A DNA stretch of 64,000 bases from Cardiocondyla obscurior. Taxonomy: Eukaryota; Arthropoda; Insecta; Hymenoptera; Formicidae. The position numbers and the translations under genes were made by a program. The DNA is taken from NCBI RefSeq assembly GCF_019399895.1, contig NC_091870.1:7981001-8045000 (forward strand). Direction: 5' to 3'. The notes under the pieces are model-generated. The model was given only the letters and a program-made list of their open reading frames with translations, had not been told where the DNA came from and did not search any database. Shown in pieces: positions 1 through 14,219 of this stretch (position 1 is the stretch's first letter; each line of letters begins with the position of its first letter).

Positions 1-1012
1 GGTGCCCCTCGCTCTTCTCGGTATTTAGCTGGCGCCACGTTCACCGCCTTCTTGTTCGAACCGACGTCTCGAGTATTCGACGTGGTCCAAGGTCGCGGGA
101 AAATATCAATGACGCTCGCAATAGAGATAGTCGGAAAAGTAAAAGGCGAGAAAGACGGGATCGGGTGAAAAATTCACGCGGAACAGAGCACGTGCTGAGT
201 TATTAACGCCGCATCTAATCTCGAAGCCGCGTGACGCAATTAATCATTCAGCCACGATCGGGTTACATCTGAAGGGGAGATCAATAAGTCAATACCGTTT
301 TCTGAATTAAGTATAAAATGTAATGTTTCTGCGGGATAATTTCGCCCGGTTTCACTTATTCAGGGGGATTAAATAATGCCCGGTGGCGTGGTAATTATTC
401 AGCGCGCTAATTATTTATTCAAATTTTGCGATTTTGGGGATTTTACACGCGAGAGCGGCTCCCTTTCAATCGGATAATAACTGTTCAACGCGTTCAACAC
501 CTCTCGCCTCCTGCGTCTCTTAAGGCTCCTCTTTTCACCTTTGGATCCTCTATTCCGCGTTTCTGCGTCACTCCGTCCCTCGCGAATCTTTCCCTCTAAC
601 GGAGGGACGGCGTGAAACGGAAGTGACAAGAGGGAAGAGATACCTCGTGGCAAACGAAGGACATCGCTCGAGCGAGCAAACGGAAATCGGTTTGATATTG
701 GTATGCTGCCAATGCAGGCGATGGGAGGCGGGGGAGAACGAGAGACGGAGGCGAGGGCGATCGGTCGTCGCTCACAAAGTGGATCAGCCGCGTGCATAAA
801 GCTCGAAAGCTCGGAGGGGAAAAAAAATCGCGAAGCGCGCCACCGTTCCGACATCACCCGGGCCCTCCTCGCCCCCCGGTAAATATTAGCCCGTCCGGGA
901 TCTAGCCCGTTACGGGACACTTTTTCTTCGCTGTCTCAGCGCGTTCCCGTTCACATAAACAAAGTAATGACGCGCCCGCCAACGCGAAACCCAATTCCCG
1001 GATTTCGGCGCT

Positions 1013-1046
<34 letters not shown>
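1013..1046 (+). repeat. (AGCC)n tetranucleotide microsatellite
   Basis: There are about eight uninterrupted AGCC units. It translates to Trp-Leu-Ala-Gly repeats on the minus strand, which explains odd open frames there. Confidence 0.95.
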
Positions 1047-1339
1047 AGCGACGGTGGATGTAGCCTGTATCCGCGTGCCGCACACACGCGACCGGGGCCA
1101 CGTATCGTCGTACGTGTTACGAACACGGTCGCGAACGGTAAAAGCCACCTCGGCGTGCATGTAAATCACTCCCGACGACGTCGACTACGACGACAACGAC
1201 GACGGCGACGGCGACGACGGGAACCCCGTCCCCCTAAATCCTCCCTTTTCCGCCTCCTGCCGGCGCGCAGGTTGCGTGCATCGACTCACTCCGCTGATAT
1301 CAGCTATCGACTTCTCGCTAAACAATGCTTCGATCGCGA

Positions 1340-2140
1340 ACTGCGAGCCCTCTCTTTTTCTCTTTAGCGTTTTCGACCCCTAGCTCCTTCTTTTTTCTTT
1401 TTTCTCTCCCTCAGTTCCCTTTTTTTTTTTTTTTCTCTCAACTTCCAGCCCGATATCCGTTACCTGGGCCACCCTGGCCTCGTCCCTTCGCCTCTACTTC
1501 TTTGTCTCGGTCTTTTTTCTTGTTCGGAGTAGCTTCTTCTACCTCTCGATCGGAGTGTCCAGGTATCTATTGCTTTAGCTTGTCGTCCTTGTTCTCAACT
1601 TCACCTCGTGTTCTTCTTTTCTTGGGCGCCTATCTTGGTCCCGCATCGCCGACCTTGTTAGCGTGTTGCTAGCTTATACATTATTTTTACTTCGGCTTCG
1701 ATCTTGATCCTGCTATCCTCGCTCCTTTGCATTCTTCGAATTGAGATAAGTTTCCTCCTCCCTTTCTCTTTCTCTCTCTCTCCACCCCTCCTTGTTTTCC
1801 TGTCTCTCCCGATATTTATTAGCTCGCCACGTCGTTCTCGCTCTTTTAACGCAAGTCCTTCTCTGCGATCCGCGCTCCTTTTGCCCTCGCTTCTCTATCC
1901 TTCTCGATATTTATTTCCTTATCGCGTCCCCGCTGCTTGAAACTCCGTTTCTTTCACGACGCGTCCTTCCGCGTTAGTCCTCTTTCCTTGCCCTCCGTTT
2001 TAATCTTGTTCCGTCGTCCTTGTTCTCTTACTTTTAAACGATTACGACTTCTCTCGCCTTTGTCTCCGGTCATTCCTTGTACTTATTGTCCATTTGTATC
2101 GTTCCTTACTTTTTTTTGAGCTCCGTTTCTTTCCAACTTT
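1340..2140 (+). repeat. Long pyrimidine-rich (CT) tract
   Basis: About 800 nt are dominated by C and T on the plus strand, with repeated TTCTC, CTTTT and CCTC words and a T17-type run. The strand asymmetry is strong. Confidence 0.7.
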
Positions 2141-5100
2141 TTTCGTTGAAATTTTATTCTTTTTATTTTTCGCGATTATTTTTAGTTTTTTTTTTTTTTT
2201 CTTAACCTTCTATTCTATTTATATTACACGTTTCCGTTTTAAATTAAAATCGCGATCATTAATCGAGTGACATTATCGCGGCGGTCAGTCGTTTACTTTC
2301 ATTCCGTATTTGCGCTCCGTCGATCGTCCACAACTTCTTGCCCCCGCTGGAAACTGTGTTACTGAAGTTTCGCACACTTTTGCACGGCGAGAGTCACTCT
2401 CCCAGAAATCGACGCGATTTTTGTAACAACCTAATATAACGGCAGCATTACGTCATCTCGACCTAACTCCCCCGACCTCTTTACTCCCCCTGACGGCCCC
2501 CTTTTTCGTCCTCGTTCCTCCTGTCGCGATCCTTTCCTTACGTTCTCTTCCAATCTGCACAACTATCGCTTCCGGTCGCCTCCCGTCGCCGGCCATTTCG
2601 ACAGACGTCGAGAGATCGCGTCGGAAGAGAGGGATTTTGATCTCACTCTTTCTCTCGGTCTCTCTCGCGGTCCGGGGAAAAACTTTTTAATATCAGGAAT
2701 GAAAAAGTTGATGCCACGGTCGACTTCCTCCGGGGCCGAGCTCGTTCATCGCGTAGCCGGACCAATTTAGGGCAATGGATCAAGCGCGAGAAAATAGCCG
2801 AAACGGCCCTTTGGCGGCACCGGTCCTGGAAGTTCCCGAATTTCGCGAGATCATGCCGAGACCGCCTTTCTCAATTGAATTCCCCCGCCGGCGCATTAAT
2901 CGAATGCCCGTTATCGAATTTTCTTGCTAAATGCTAATTATTTAAGCGCCGAAGTCAAGACGCTTTAAACGATTCAGTTTCGAGCCCGGATTAAGTGTTC
3001 AAAAAAATTCTGTACTTCGAAGTATCGTATTAAAAATACGACAAAGTTATTTTTTTTTTCTTCTTTTAATTGCATTGCAATAATAACATTTTTCCGTTTT
3101 ATCAAAACATCTTCTACGTAGAGTTTTGCGATACTAAAATGTAATTGCCGCTTGATAATTTTAGAAGCTTTCTTGACGATATATTCGACGATAGTTTGGA
3201 AATCTGTATTTATTCAAGTACCGCGTTGTCAAGCTCTTAACGAAACGAAGTTATCATGCCTAATTATAAGTCACGGCGCTTTGGTAAAACACGTATATGT
3301 ATAGAATGGAAAATACACGTCAAATTTGTTGGCACAAATGCTCAGAGTACTATTAGATATTTTATCCGCATATTTAGTTAATAAATACAATATCTCACAT
3401 GATTATTAAACTACTGTAAAAGGTATTTTATTATTCGTTTATTGTTCGACTTTTGGATTTTTTAATATTTATTTTATATCCAAATTTAAATAACAATTTA
3501 TATTTTATTTTCTTTTAAACTGAGAATACTATCATTAATTAACTTAAAAAAAAAAAAGGAACTGATTATTTTAAATAGCTAATACGCGTCTAATTAATGT
3601 TCTATGAAAAACTGAAAAGTTTGCCGAATAAAATTAGTGCAAGTAACGAAGCGCCGTATTTTCTTTTTCTGTTGCAGATGTACGGTACGCCGAGGACGAG
3701 AGGGTGAATCGACGACTTGTGATAAGACATAGACATAATGCCAGATTCAATGATGCCAGATTACGACGAAATACGTACTTTAAAAATGCCAATTTACGTT
3801 AGTGCAATTGTGGCGCGAGAAACTTGTCGCCGCGTGCGCGATCAACGTCGGCGAGCGGGCTTCGTCATCGCTTCATTAAACGTCATCAGTCTCTTTAACA
3901 ACGAGTGCAAAAGACCGGGGGATGCTGGCGACAATCACGAGATTACGGGCTCTCGCAAACTTAAGAAAGAAATTTACGTAACATATAATACGAATAAATC
4001 AAACTTTAGTATAATGTGTCAAAACGTTACTTTGTAATTATTTTCCTTTGCAAGTGGCAAAAGAGTAGCGAATGGTTTCTCTTCTTCGAAGGTATCAATC
4101 TTTTCTGGATTGTACTTTGTTTTTTTTTTTCTTTTTTAATTTAATTTTATTTTAATTTTTTTTTTTTTTTTTTACGTGAATATTATTTCAACAGTTAATC
4201 TTAAATTCTGGAACGGTACCAGCAAATTGAACATTATTTATTAGAGATTATTAAGTTTTCACCCTGAGCTAATAATCACGAGGTATATGAGTTATTAATT
4301 GTTACGTTTATATACTTTGTTATTTAAATAATTTATTTTAATGTAAAATATTTGTACATCTACCCGGCAATCCAGAATTTAAGAATTAATTCGTGCTCAG
4401 TTCGATTATTCGATACGTTGCTGCGTAGCGTTACCTTTATGTAACAAAAGATTTTAAATGTCCAGCAATATTGCTCAAAAAAAAAAAAAAGTTCTGCCAA
4501 TTTCACGTTCACATTGCATTAAATATTTTCCTGTCAATGACGGCCACGTCATCAAAATTATCGCCTATCGTCGAGTCAAAGTTCTCAGAGCTGTAATCTC
4601 GCGGGTATCGCGACTCTAATCTTCAAAATCAAGGACTGGAACCGCTAGGACAATATAGTCAAACGACGAGTAGCTTCAGCACGCTTCGAGCTCGGGGTGA
4701 ACTTCGTTTTAATATTCTATACGATTTTTCTTTTCCACGCATTTCCGCCGAGGTCCTTCGAGGCAGGACTAAACGTAATTTTACGAACAATTGCAAATCG
4801 TGTGTCTTAATATTTTTTATAAAACCGTCAAAGTTCTTTAATCAATGTTAAATAATCGCAAATTTGTTTGGAAACGGTGCTATCGCTATTATATTAATTG
4901 TTATAAAAAAAAAAAAAAAAAACGCCTCTAATGTGCAAATAATTTGTCGTAAAACGGCAAATTGCATATTTTTTTCGCGCTATTTTCAATCCGTGCTTCG
5001 GAGCCCCTTCGATCTTGCGGTCGGCGGTATTCAAGTCAATTTTGAAAGACAATATCGGTCTGCCGGGGGTAGATTTACAACGCGGGCCACCTCGCGAAAC

Positions 5101-5728
5101 GCGAACGAGTCGGCTGCGGTCGCTGTAATTTGCATAATTGCATGTTTGTAAGGACGCGGCGGCGGGAGGTTGAGACGAGCGAAGGACGATGAGGAATTAA
5201 GACTCGCCGATGTGCAATGCCGTGCATATAACGATCTCTGTCGTCTATAAAAGAAAGGGGGAGGAAAAAAAAAAGAAGAAGAAGTAACCTCATAGTGCTC
5301 CAAAACGCACGCAATCGTTGCACAATGCGCTCCTTTGTAAAAAACCGGTGTGCTCCGTTAGTGCGTTATTCCTTGTCGGCGTCCCGACGAGGGCGCTAAT
5401 TAATGAAATTGTGCAAATTAGCTGTTTGTTCTTCTCTTATTTTTTTTAATACTCTAAAATTCCGTTTTATTTCGTAGAAGAATTAGCTCGCGTGCGATTT
5501 AGAACTCGGCACATTTAAAAGGAAAAGAATTGCTTTACGTAAAAAAAGAAAAAGAAAATTTATAATTTCTGTTACGAGTGATGGGAGTTCAGTGAAGCAT
5601 AACGAACTCGAAATTGTGCTAGAATGAAATTTATAGTAAGGAGAGTCTAAAATTTTTTAATCATGGGAAAGTACCGAGCATTAATAGCGCATCTTCTTCC
5701 CGTAGGACGCACTGTGCAAAGAAATCTA

Positions 5729-6085
5729 AATATATAGCATATATATATATGCATTTATATATATATTTATATATATATATATAGATACATAGATATATGA
5801 ATCGATATGAAAGAAAGATATACATTATATTATTGTATATGTAATTAATGCAACACAGAGATGCATACGAGAGAGTGGTTGCTAGCAGCGCTACATACAA
5901 AAAAAATTATAAAAAATATATATATATATACATATATATATATGATATTATATAGAAAATATTGAATATACTCTATACAGTAAAATATTGTACGTTTATT
6001 AGTGTTACATGGCATGTTATACATATATATATATATTATATATATGTATGTATTACGTACACGATATATATTATATATTTAGATT
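5729..6085. repeat. Cluster of (TA)n microsatellites
   Basis: Several ATATAT runs (about 5730-5800, 5917-5945, 6021-6080) are separated by short unique sequence. Confidence 0.85.
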
Positions 6086-8881
6086 ATATTAGTATATATT
6101 AGGTGTTAAGGTACAACTAATGTAAACGAGTCGCTACCACCAGTAGGCGAGCGTTAAAGTGTAAGTTTAGTCATCGATCAACCGACAAATCCACGACTTC
6201 GGCGTCGCGGAAACTTCATACCTGCTGCATCGAACTTAGGAAAAAGAAACCGGAAGGAAAGAATAGAGCGGGAGAGGTACAATTCGGCTATGAGCTGTAC
6301 GACCCATCGGTGCTCCTTCCGAGGTAAATATGTAACTTTATATCGTTTTCGTTGGTGGAACAATAATCGTTAATCAATGTCGCCGCCAAGTAGACCGAGA
6401 GTGTCAAAATTCGTCGTCTGAATTCGCGAGTCGCAACAAATTCTCTCGCAGTAGGGAACGCCGAACTTCTCGAACGGATCCGGAAAGATTAGACCTTTCT
6501 CGGGTAATTAATAAAACTACGCGCTAGTTGTTAATATCGAAGGAGCTTAGAGAGAAAGAAAGCTGGCTCGTAAATACTAATCGAGCGACGTTGACCGCAT
6601 AGACGACCGTAACCGCGAAATTTATCCGAAAGGTTCTAGATCTGGATAACGCGAGCGCTTATTTTTGCTATTTTAGAGCGATCGGGAGTTCCGGAAGTTC
6701 GCGATAAATCGAGGAAAAAAAAAAAAAAAAAAAATTAATATACATATAAATATACATATATATTTCGTGATATACTGTCGACGACGGAATGCCGTGCCTT
6801 TCTGGAGTCGTCCCGGGAATTTTGTATGGGAGATCGAGCCGCGACATTTTCTGACACTGTCGGTCGTGCGGTCCAGCGATCGTCGTGCCGGTTTTTCCAC
6901 GTATGCGAGTCTGACTTACCGCGTAGGAGACGGACCAGAGCGAGAGCGCGTCAGGTCGAGCCCGCCTCGCCAAGACCGGCGAGAGAAAGAGAGACTTAGG
7001 CGAACCCGTCGGACGTTGTTATTTCCGTTGTTCCCGCGCGAGGTCGACGTTGAATCATGCAAAAATCGCCGACAGACGTTACCGAGTTTCCGGACGAACT
7101 TCTCCCGAGATCGACGTAGCTCGCGAGCCGCTCTAGGTGCTTAAAACGGAGACACGACTCACGTGAATTCGAGCTTACAGGTGACTCTAGTTAATAGCGC
7201 GGTCATGTTTTTACTCATCTTAGAGGTAAGTCGCATTGTGCGTTAACGAATTAGTCGGTGTCTTAGCCAAGGGAACGGTGCTCGCGACGCTCGGAACGGG
7301 CCCTTAGCTCCCGGTCGCGTTCCCCCAAGGGAAGGTGATCCCCAAGTCAACTTTTTACGACGCCACGTGACGATGTGATGTAAATTATTTAGCGAAAGAA
7401 AAATGATTCTTTAGGGAGAATAAGCTGTAGTTTTGCGGAAAGGTGCGTTTAGGAGTTAAATGCGCCCGGCTCACGTCCACCGTACTTCTCGCCTCGTTAA
7501 CCGGATTCTGTCATCAAGTTCTTCAGTTGTTAATTAAAAGAACTGACGTACAAAGAAAAAGAAAAAAAAAAGAATTTACAATTAAATTACAATTACTTAG
7601 TAAGTAGATTTTTAAAGGAGTCTGCTTTGGGTTTGAAATTTATTTGATTATTCGAATGAATTTGATTGATGAAAGTCGCGAGGCACGGTGGACGCGAAAC
7701 GAACGCGGCCAACGGAGATGTTCAATATGTCGTCGATTTCTATGTATTAGATATGCACGATATTTGGCACTGCGAGAAATTCACGGCGCGTCCGTCGCGC
7801 GCGCGTGCGAATAGAACGGAATCGAGATATCGTAAGTAACCGCGGCAGGCGAAATGAGGTCAATTCTATCGACATATATGATTAAGCTTAGACTATCTAT
7901 GTGTGTACGATACCGATAACGAAGTCCCGTTCGACTGAAACTTACCGCCAATGCGATAAGTGTGCGACGCCGATCGATCTAAGCGACTGTCGATGATTAA
8001 AATTATAGATACTTGTAAAAAATCACGAGAAAAAAAATTAATTTTATTTTTATTACAAAAAAAAATATATATACATGCATATATATATTTTTTTTAATCG
8101 GCGAATTTATTCCAAAGATAATTGGAGAACTTTTAAACACCGAATAAAAAAAATAATCTTAAATTTTTTAGAACGTCGTGAAAAAAAAGAATTAATTATT
8201 TAGACATCATCGTCAGTCGGATTTAGTCGCCTCGGTTGCTTTTGAAAGTTTATAGGGTTTTATTAAAGTGAACGGAGAAACACGAAGGATGAGCTTTCCG
8301 TTTTGGCATAAATGTACGAAGTTACTCGTAAGTGTTCATAACGTAATAAGTGTAATTAGCACTTAGGGACGGAGTTGATTTACATACAAAATACATGTGT
8401 GACACTGTGGATAAATGGTTTTTTCACGGCGCAAAGACGTGAAAGCATGTATATTGGAATCAAATAAATGGTTTTTTTTTTTTTTCTTTCGAAAGTTGTC
8501 TTTCTTTCGACTCAATTATTGAAAAGGGAAATGCGCTGCGTTGCGATCAATGTTTAAAAAAAAAAAAAAAAAAAATGTCGAACACACTCTCCATGTCATG
8601 CGAGCTTGATTTTCGACCGAAATGGATTTTAAAGCATTAAAATGCATTAGTTCCATATACTGACTCCGAACACGGTCTCGCCAATAAAAAAGTTTATTCT
8701 CCTAACGAACGTATTCATAATAAAAAAAAAAAAAAAAAAAACAATAAACTTATCCATTTAATTGCGTGCCCTAAAACTTTATAGAAAATGATTAACTACA
8801 TTCAAACGTATTGACGCGCTAGGTAACAAAGTTTGTACATTAGCTCAAGAACCGAACTCGTTGTATGTAAGAAAGTATAAC

Positions 8882-8887
8882 AATAAA
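8882..8887 (+). terminator. Poly(A) signal with downstream GT-rich element
   Basis: AATAAA is followed after about 24 nt by AGTGTGTCTGTCTC, the classic arrangement of cleavage signal and downstream element. Further AATAAA hexamers at about 8147, 8680 and 8742 form a cluster, which suggests alternative 3' ends of one plus-strand transcript. Confidence 0.55.
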
Positions 8888-8929
8888 ATTCGCCAATGCA
8901 AGGAAACAGAAGTGTGTCTGTCTCATTAT

Positions 8930-11900
8930 CCCTTTTGACACAACCGCTCCCGCCGCGAGTAAATCAACGTATTTGGCACACGTTCTCACGTTGGAATCTA
9001 GAGATTTGCCAAACTCCGCGACTTAATTCCACGCCGATCTTTTCGAGCACGGTCCTCATTCGTCCGTATTAATGGCCCAGCATCCCGCGGGGGAGCGAAA
9101 CGAATCGCTCGGAGACGCGAGGGACCAAATGCAAATCTCCCGCGAACTTTTCCGCGGCCGGGACCGTCAAATTGGCACCGGAGTGTATGAGAGGGAGGAA
9201 AGAGGACGGCGAGTATCAAGAAAAGGTAGGACGCCGCGCGGAGGAGGAGAATAATAGAGCGAGATTTCTTTCAATTTAATTAGGGGTGGTTACGGGCAGG
9301 GGGTGGCGAGAAAGTCGCGCGATTCGCGGCTGGGTGACGCGTGTGTGTCACGGCAATATGGTGCCCGAGCCATCCGCGGAAATTCTTAATTAAATTCTCG
9401 CCGTTTCCTGGGAAGCTGGACCGGCGGAGGCTGCGCGCCGGAACTCCCTCGGAGTTTTTTCCATCCGCGCCGGCCGGAGACCGGCGAGCCAATCCTTCCC
9501 CCTTATTCCCACCCCCCCGACCGCACTTGGCAACTTCAGATTGCGTTTGCTCTTCTCGAGGCGAAGTCCTCTCGCCGCAAAGTGAGCTTTATTCTAATCT
9601 GCCCAGCGTCGCGCAAGGCGAAATAATTAAGCCCGACCATAGGCGGTTGGGTCTTGGATACATCTCGATTTCCCGACTTCCTTTTTCCCTTCTCGCTTCA
9701 TTTAAAGTCGGCGCCGGCTCGTTTCCCCCGCGATGCAACTCGCCCCAGAAATTTGCTTAACTCTATTGCCTCGCGTTGTTTTGAGACGGGCGGCTGGATA
9801 AATGAAAGAGCGCGAGGGTATATTGAAGAGACGCGTAAAAACGGTGGAACAAACGTATCCGCGGAATTTCGAATCGACTTAGAAACCTTCCCGGCGTGAG
9901 AAGTTCTGCGAATAATTTGAGAATGTATTTTGACAACTGGGATATTAATTATGACTTGGAAATTATATATTTTTCGAAAATACGAGTAGATGGAAATAGA
10001 TATCAATACTCAATTCTTGGTGTTTGCGACGGTATTTGTTGGCTTTATTAAATAAGAATAAATAGGGCAAACTCGCCTAGCCCGATTTATTTCTGGCCGA
10101 TGGACCAGTTACTGGGCCGCACAAATTACAACGCGCGCAAAATATAAAAGTAAATGTCTTCGTTACATTTTCGAGTGACGGGTTCGTATTTCCGTGTTGC
10201 CGGGAATCAAATAAAACTTCGAAACATCCCGCGCGCGATATCATCTCGCATGCACATATCTATATATCATTGCATTTGACTACTGAGCTTTGGCAAGGTT
10301 CAGTCGCCGGGAACGCCGGCTGCCTCCTAACAAAACCGGCAGTTTCTCATGTAAAATACCCGGTTACGCGACGATTAAACTTCGTTTCCCCCCCGAAATA
10401 TACGCAGATGCACCGCGGAATTCGCGCGATTAATCGTTAATTCGCGATTACTCTTTGTTAATTTAGCAAACAAGCGAAATCCGAGTGTCGCACTTCCTTT
10501 TTTGCTTAGTGCGACGTATCTGTATAATGATAAAATAAGAGACAAGCTGCTCCGCGTTTTGGACAAATATGACCACATTATAATGCAAATTTATGTGCTA
10601 TTTTATGGAAATGTTTTTCACACGCGATTTTCTGAAGTCTAAAGAGTTTTGTATAATTTCATTACACGTGACATTTGTTGAAAAAAAAAGAAAAAAAAAT
10701 GAGAAAATTGATTTTACTTTTATCAAACAAATTAAGACATACATTAAATTATTCTTTTAATATCTTTTGATTGTAAATACTGTGCTGATTTTTAAGAAGT
10801 TTATTCCTATTAACATTTATTAAAATTCTTTATTCTTAAAGAAGTAATTAAAATATTTTTTTCAAGCAGTATTAATGCATGACTATTATGGGAAATCATT
10901 TTATTATCGCAAATATAATATAAAAATTACTCACCGTTTATGCTTCTGTTACTTGAGACATATCCTGTGAAATATTTATATAATACGTCATCTAAAAAAT
11001 TACGTTTTTTTCATTGAAATAAAGATTGAATATTATAAAATAAATTATTACAAGCCTTAGTGATTATACATTTGTTGCAGCTGAAAAACCATTCTGGAAA
11101 ATCGAATAATTCCAGGTTTAATTTTTGAAATTATTTTTCGTTATAAGTTCTTTTTAATGTTAATTTAATTTAATTTAATTATAGCGCTTTTTTTTATAGA
11201 AAAATAATTCGTTTACATATAGATGAAATGATACGGTGAGAGAAGTAATACTTAATTCGATGTTACTTATTTTTTACTTACATCTTGTCGGTGAAATGAA
11301 CATTTTTCGCGACGTTAAAGCGTGGATAAAAATTAATAATTTAATTTAATTTCTCTCTTACTTATATTCATAGTTATATTCTTAAAATAATAATATATTT
11401 CTTTTTAAAATATATTAAATATAAAATCATATTGCGCTTGGATATTTATAATAAACTATCGATTTTTAGATAACGTTGTAGTCGCAGTTTTTTTTTTTTA
11501 CGCAAAATTTTTTAAAAAAAAATTAGTTTGTATATTAGTAAAGTACAGACTGTAGTAAACCGCGGTAACTTATCATGAACCAACATTTTACCACGAGAAG
11601 TAAGTTGCCGACTGCAACGAGGATAATTTCACGAATAGCACCCACGTACAGATTCCTTATAAGTTGCAGTTGATAACTCACCTTCTACCGTAAAGGATTA
11701 AATTATTTATTGTATTTCACTCTTTATTATAAAAAATATTAAGAAATATTTTTTTGTGATATTACTTTTTTTTCCTATTTTAAAACGTACTCTCTTGCTC
11801 GCAAATTGACTAACGTCGGTGTTTGAATTATTATTTTAATATTTTACAATATGAACAGTTTTTTTATTTCTTACTGAACAACGCAATCACGAAGAAAGAA

Positions 11901-14200
11901 CATGAAGATTGTAATTAATACTTATGTATTAAATATTATAGTGTTCCCAAATTCCTTAAGAATTTTAAATTTCTTACAGGATTACTTTTTTTGCAAACGT
12001 AAGTAACAAAATGTTTGTCACATTGTATTTTTTTATTTTTTTTTTATTACTCGCGATTAATTACCGAATTTATTTTTTATATTACTGTTCGCTACGAATT
12101 CTCTATTTGTCGCTGAATGGAGATATCGCAGCGACTCGATTTATAAAAGCGAATAACACATTTACAAACGTGTATAATAAATGCAGCATGTCGATGATCC
12201 ATATCTTCATAGACGGACTTCATAGACGGATGAAAGATCGTCTGAAATAAAAACCTTACACAAAAGTACAACGTAACGAATATAAAAATTATGATACATT
12301 TATATAACAATTATATATTTCAATTTATAAAAGAAGGAAAGATACTTACAACACTCTAAATATATTTTTTTTTATTGTCGTTCGCATTAATAAACTGGAG
12401 CCGGTGAGATCGTCAAGCCTAAAAAATAATGCGAATTAATACTTTTTGCATAAGATGAAGAAGATATTTTGTACACAGTTATAAACGCATGCTTGCAAGC
12501 GACAGTATAGCCGTCATAGCACGCGATTCGCTCAACAGAGTTTAATTACCGTTCCATGGAGATGAAAACGGAGTCAGCTCAATTACGGGCTGGTTTCCTA
12601 GTTGAAAAAAAAGCGCTGTTTGCATTTCTGTACGCATCTGGGATTATCCTCGTGTTTCAAATTCAAAGCGAGTTCCAAAATCTCCCTCGAACAGGAAAAA
12701 CCTGCAAAAGGCAAGTGTCAGAGATGATTGAAATTATAAAATCGCGATTATTAATCATTTGTAATAGCTGGAAGAAATTCGAAGTTAATAGTTTTTTTTT
12801 TTTACTGGAAAGAAGCGGTAAATACGTTAAAAAGAAAATCATCGCGGATCCATCAAGGAAACTCACCTGGGTCATTTAAAATTCCAAACCAGTTCGCGCG
12901 TGACGAGATGATCGAGGACGCGAGTTTCACGCTTGATTCTTCTTTTCATCGCTCGCCGTTTGGTCCCGCGTGGAGAACGAATTCACGGAATTTCAGACGG
13001 CGAAGCTGCGTGGTCCAGGCCGGACTGTCCGGCCTCTTCAACATTCCAGAACCGAACCACCACTCGCACTAACAGAGAACTTGCGCACGGCTGCGCAGAG
13101 CGTTTCGTGCAGCACACAAATGTGGCTCTTTATCAGTGTGAATAGACCGCGCGACTTGATATTGATTAACAGAGGAGCTGTTCGTGAAGCTGCATTCCCA
13201 TGGAGAAGGAAATAACCGAGCGAAACAGGGAGCGAAATCGTTTTGATTGGTTAAACGCACTCTGATCTCTGCAGATTGCAGAGGCCGGCCAATCGAAAGG
13301 ATTCCGCTTCACTTCCGCACACGGTACTTCTTTCTGCATGGGGATGAATTTTAAGGGCGCCGAGCTTAGGAAGGAAAAAGGCTGAGGGGTGTGGCACGTT
13401 CGCCACCGGCCGCCATGTATGTTTCGAAGCTCGCACGCATATTGATTTAGCATTTTAAACCGAAATAATTTTCAATTCTGCTTTATATTAATTTTTGATA
13501 TCTTGTTTTATGCAATCGATGCGTATTAAATTAATATTAATGTTGATAAATAATAATAATTAATGTGACCAAGTTTATTCCTTATTAACTGACGCGTTTA
13601 TCCATTCGCTTTATTTCTCTCTCCGTATCACGCGTAGTCGATAACATTCAATTGTAATTAAATAATATTTAAGCTTACATAAATTTTAATTAAATTAATT
13701 TTTATTGAGCTCTCTTTTCTCTTACTTCTTATTATTTTATCGTAATATTTTAAAATTTAATCATCGTTGCTCGATTTATTGTTCAGTCATTGAAAGCGTT
13801 ATCTCACCGGTGCCAGTTATCGGCACACGAGGTTTCTGCTTTGATAATCACTCCACCGATAAGCTTCTCATTTGTTATAACAGTAACCAGTAAATTAAAA
13901 AATAAAGCGCGTGAAAAGAATGACGAATATATTAAATCAAAATGACTAAAAATAATCAATTATCAAAAATAATGAAAGAGTACGACAATGCAACAGTAAT
14001 TTAAAATACAAGGCGCAGAGCTTACTCTATCAAAACTAACGCAAATTATAATTAATTAACCGATGTACACATAATATACCTTTACAATTGTAATAAAAGT
14101 GTAATTTGTGAAATATTAATGACAGTTTTTTTTTTTATTATTTGCATGACGTTATTAAAATTGTATCAATGCAAGAGTTCTGCGTTATCGTTTCTGATGC
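8930..14200. other. Noncoding DNA
   Basis: A CpG-rich patch (9000-9900) and a second one (12900-13450) are separated by AT-rich DNA with A/T homopolymers. Open frames are short and mutually overlapping, and I found no splice-consistent gene. Confidence 0.55.
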
Positions 14201-14219
14201 TGGTACGTTTTCATGCAAT

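Larger units (their letters stand above)
1..3660. other. Noncoding; CpG-rich flank and long pyrimidine tract
   Basis: Open frames here are low complexity (Phe/Ser/Leu-rich on plus, Arg-rich on minus) and unsupported. The stretch contains an (AGCC)n run, an ACG-rich stretch at 1166-1225, a pyrimidine tract at 1340-2140 and AT-rich DNA from 2900. It could be intron or promoter of the gene ending at about 8905. Confidence 0.5.
3678..8905 (+). other. Candidate 3' terminal exon with very long 3' UTR of a plus-strand gene
   Basis: A strong acceptor (TTCTTTTTCTGTTGCAG, AG at 3676-3677) opens the stretch, and a well-formed poly(A) site closes it. The coding part, if any, is short. One frame stays open for 40 residues from 3680 (VRYAEDERVNRRLV..., stop at 3800-3802); another reads 17 residues to a stop (ending STTCDKT). 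The exon phase cannot be set from this window because the preceding exon is outside or unrecognised, and the gene is not identified. The downstream part, especially 6080-8905, has the mixed composition and repeated AATAAA motifs typical of a 3' UTR. It also carries TA microsatellites (5729-6085). An extra intron inside it is possible: TTACAG|GTGACT near 7180 and GAG|GTAAGT near 7226 are donor-like. The 5.2-kb length is large but known for insect neural genes. Confidence 0.35.

Noticed and set aside
411..920. 169-residue minus-strand open frame
   Set aside because: Arg/Ser-rich low-information sequence in CpG-rich DNA, no domain, no splice or start support.
1325..1672. Phe/Ser-rich plus-strand open frame
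   Set aside because: Product of the pyrimidine tract. TTT/TCT/CTT codons contain no stops.
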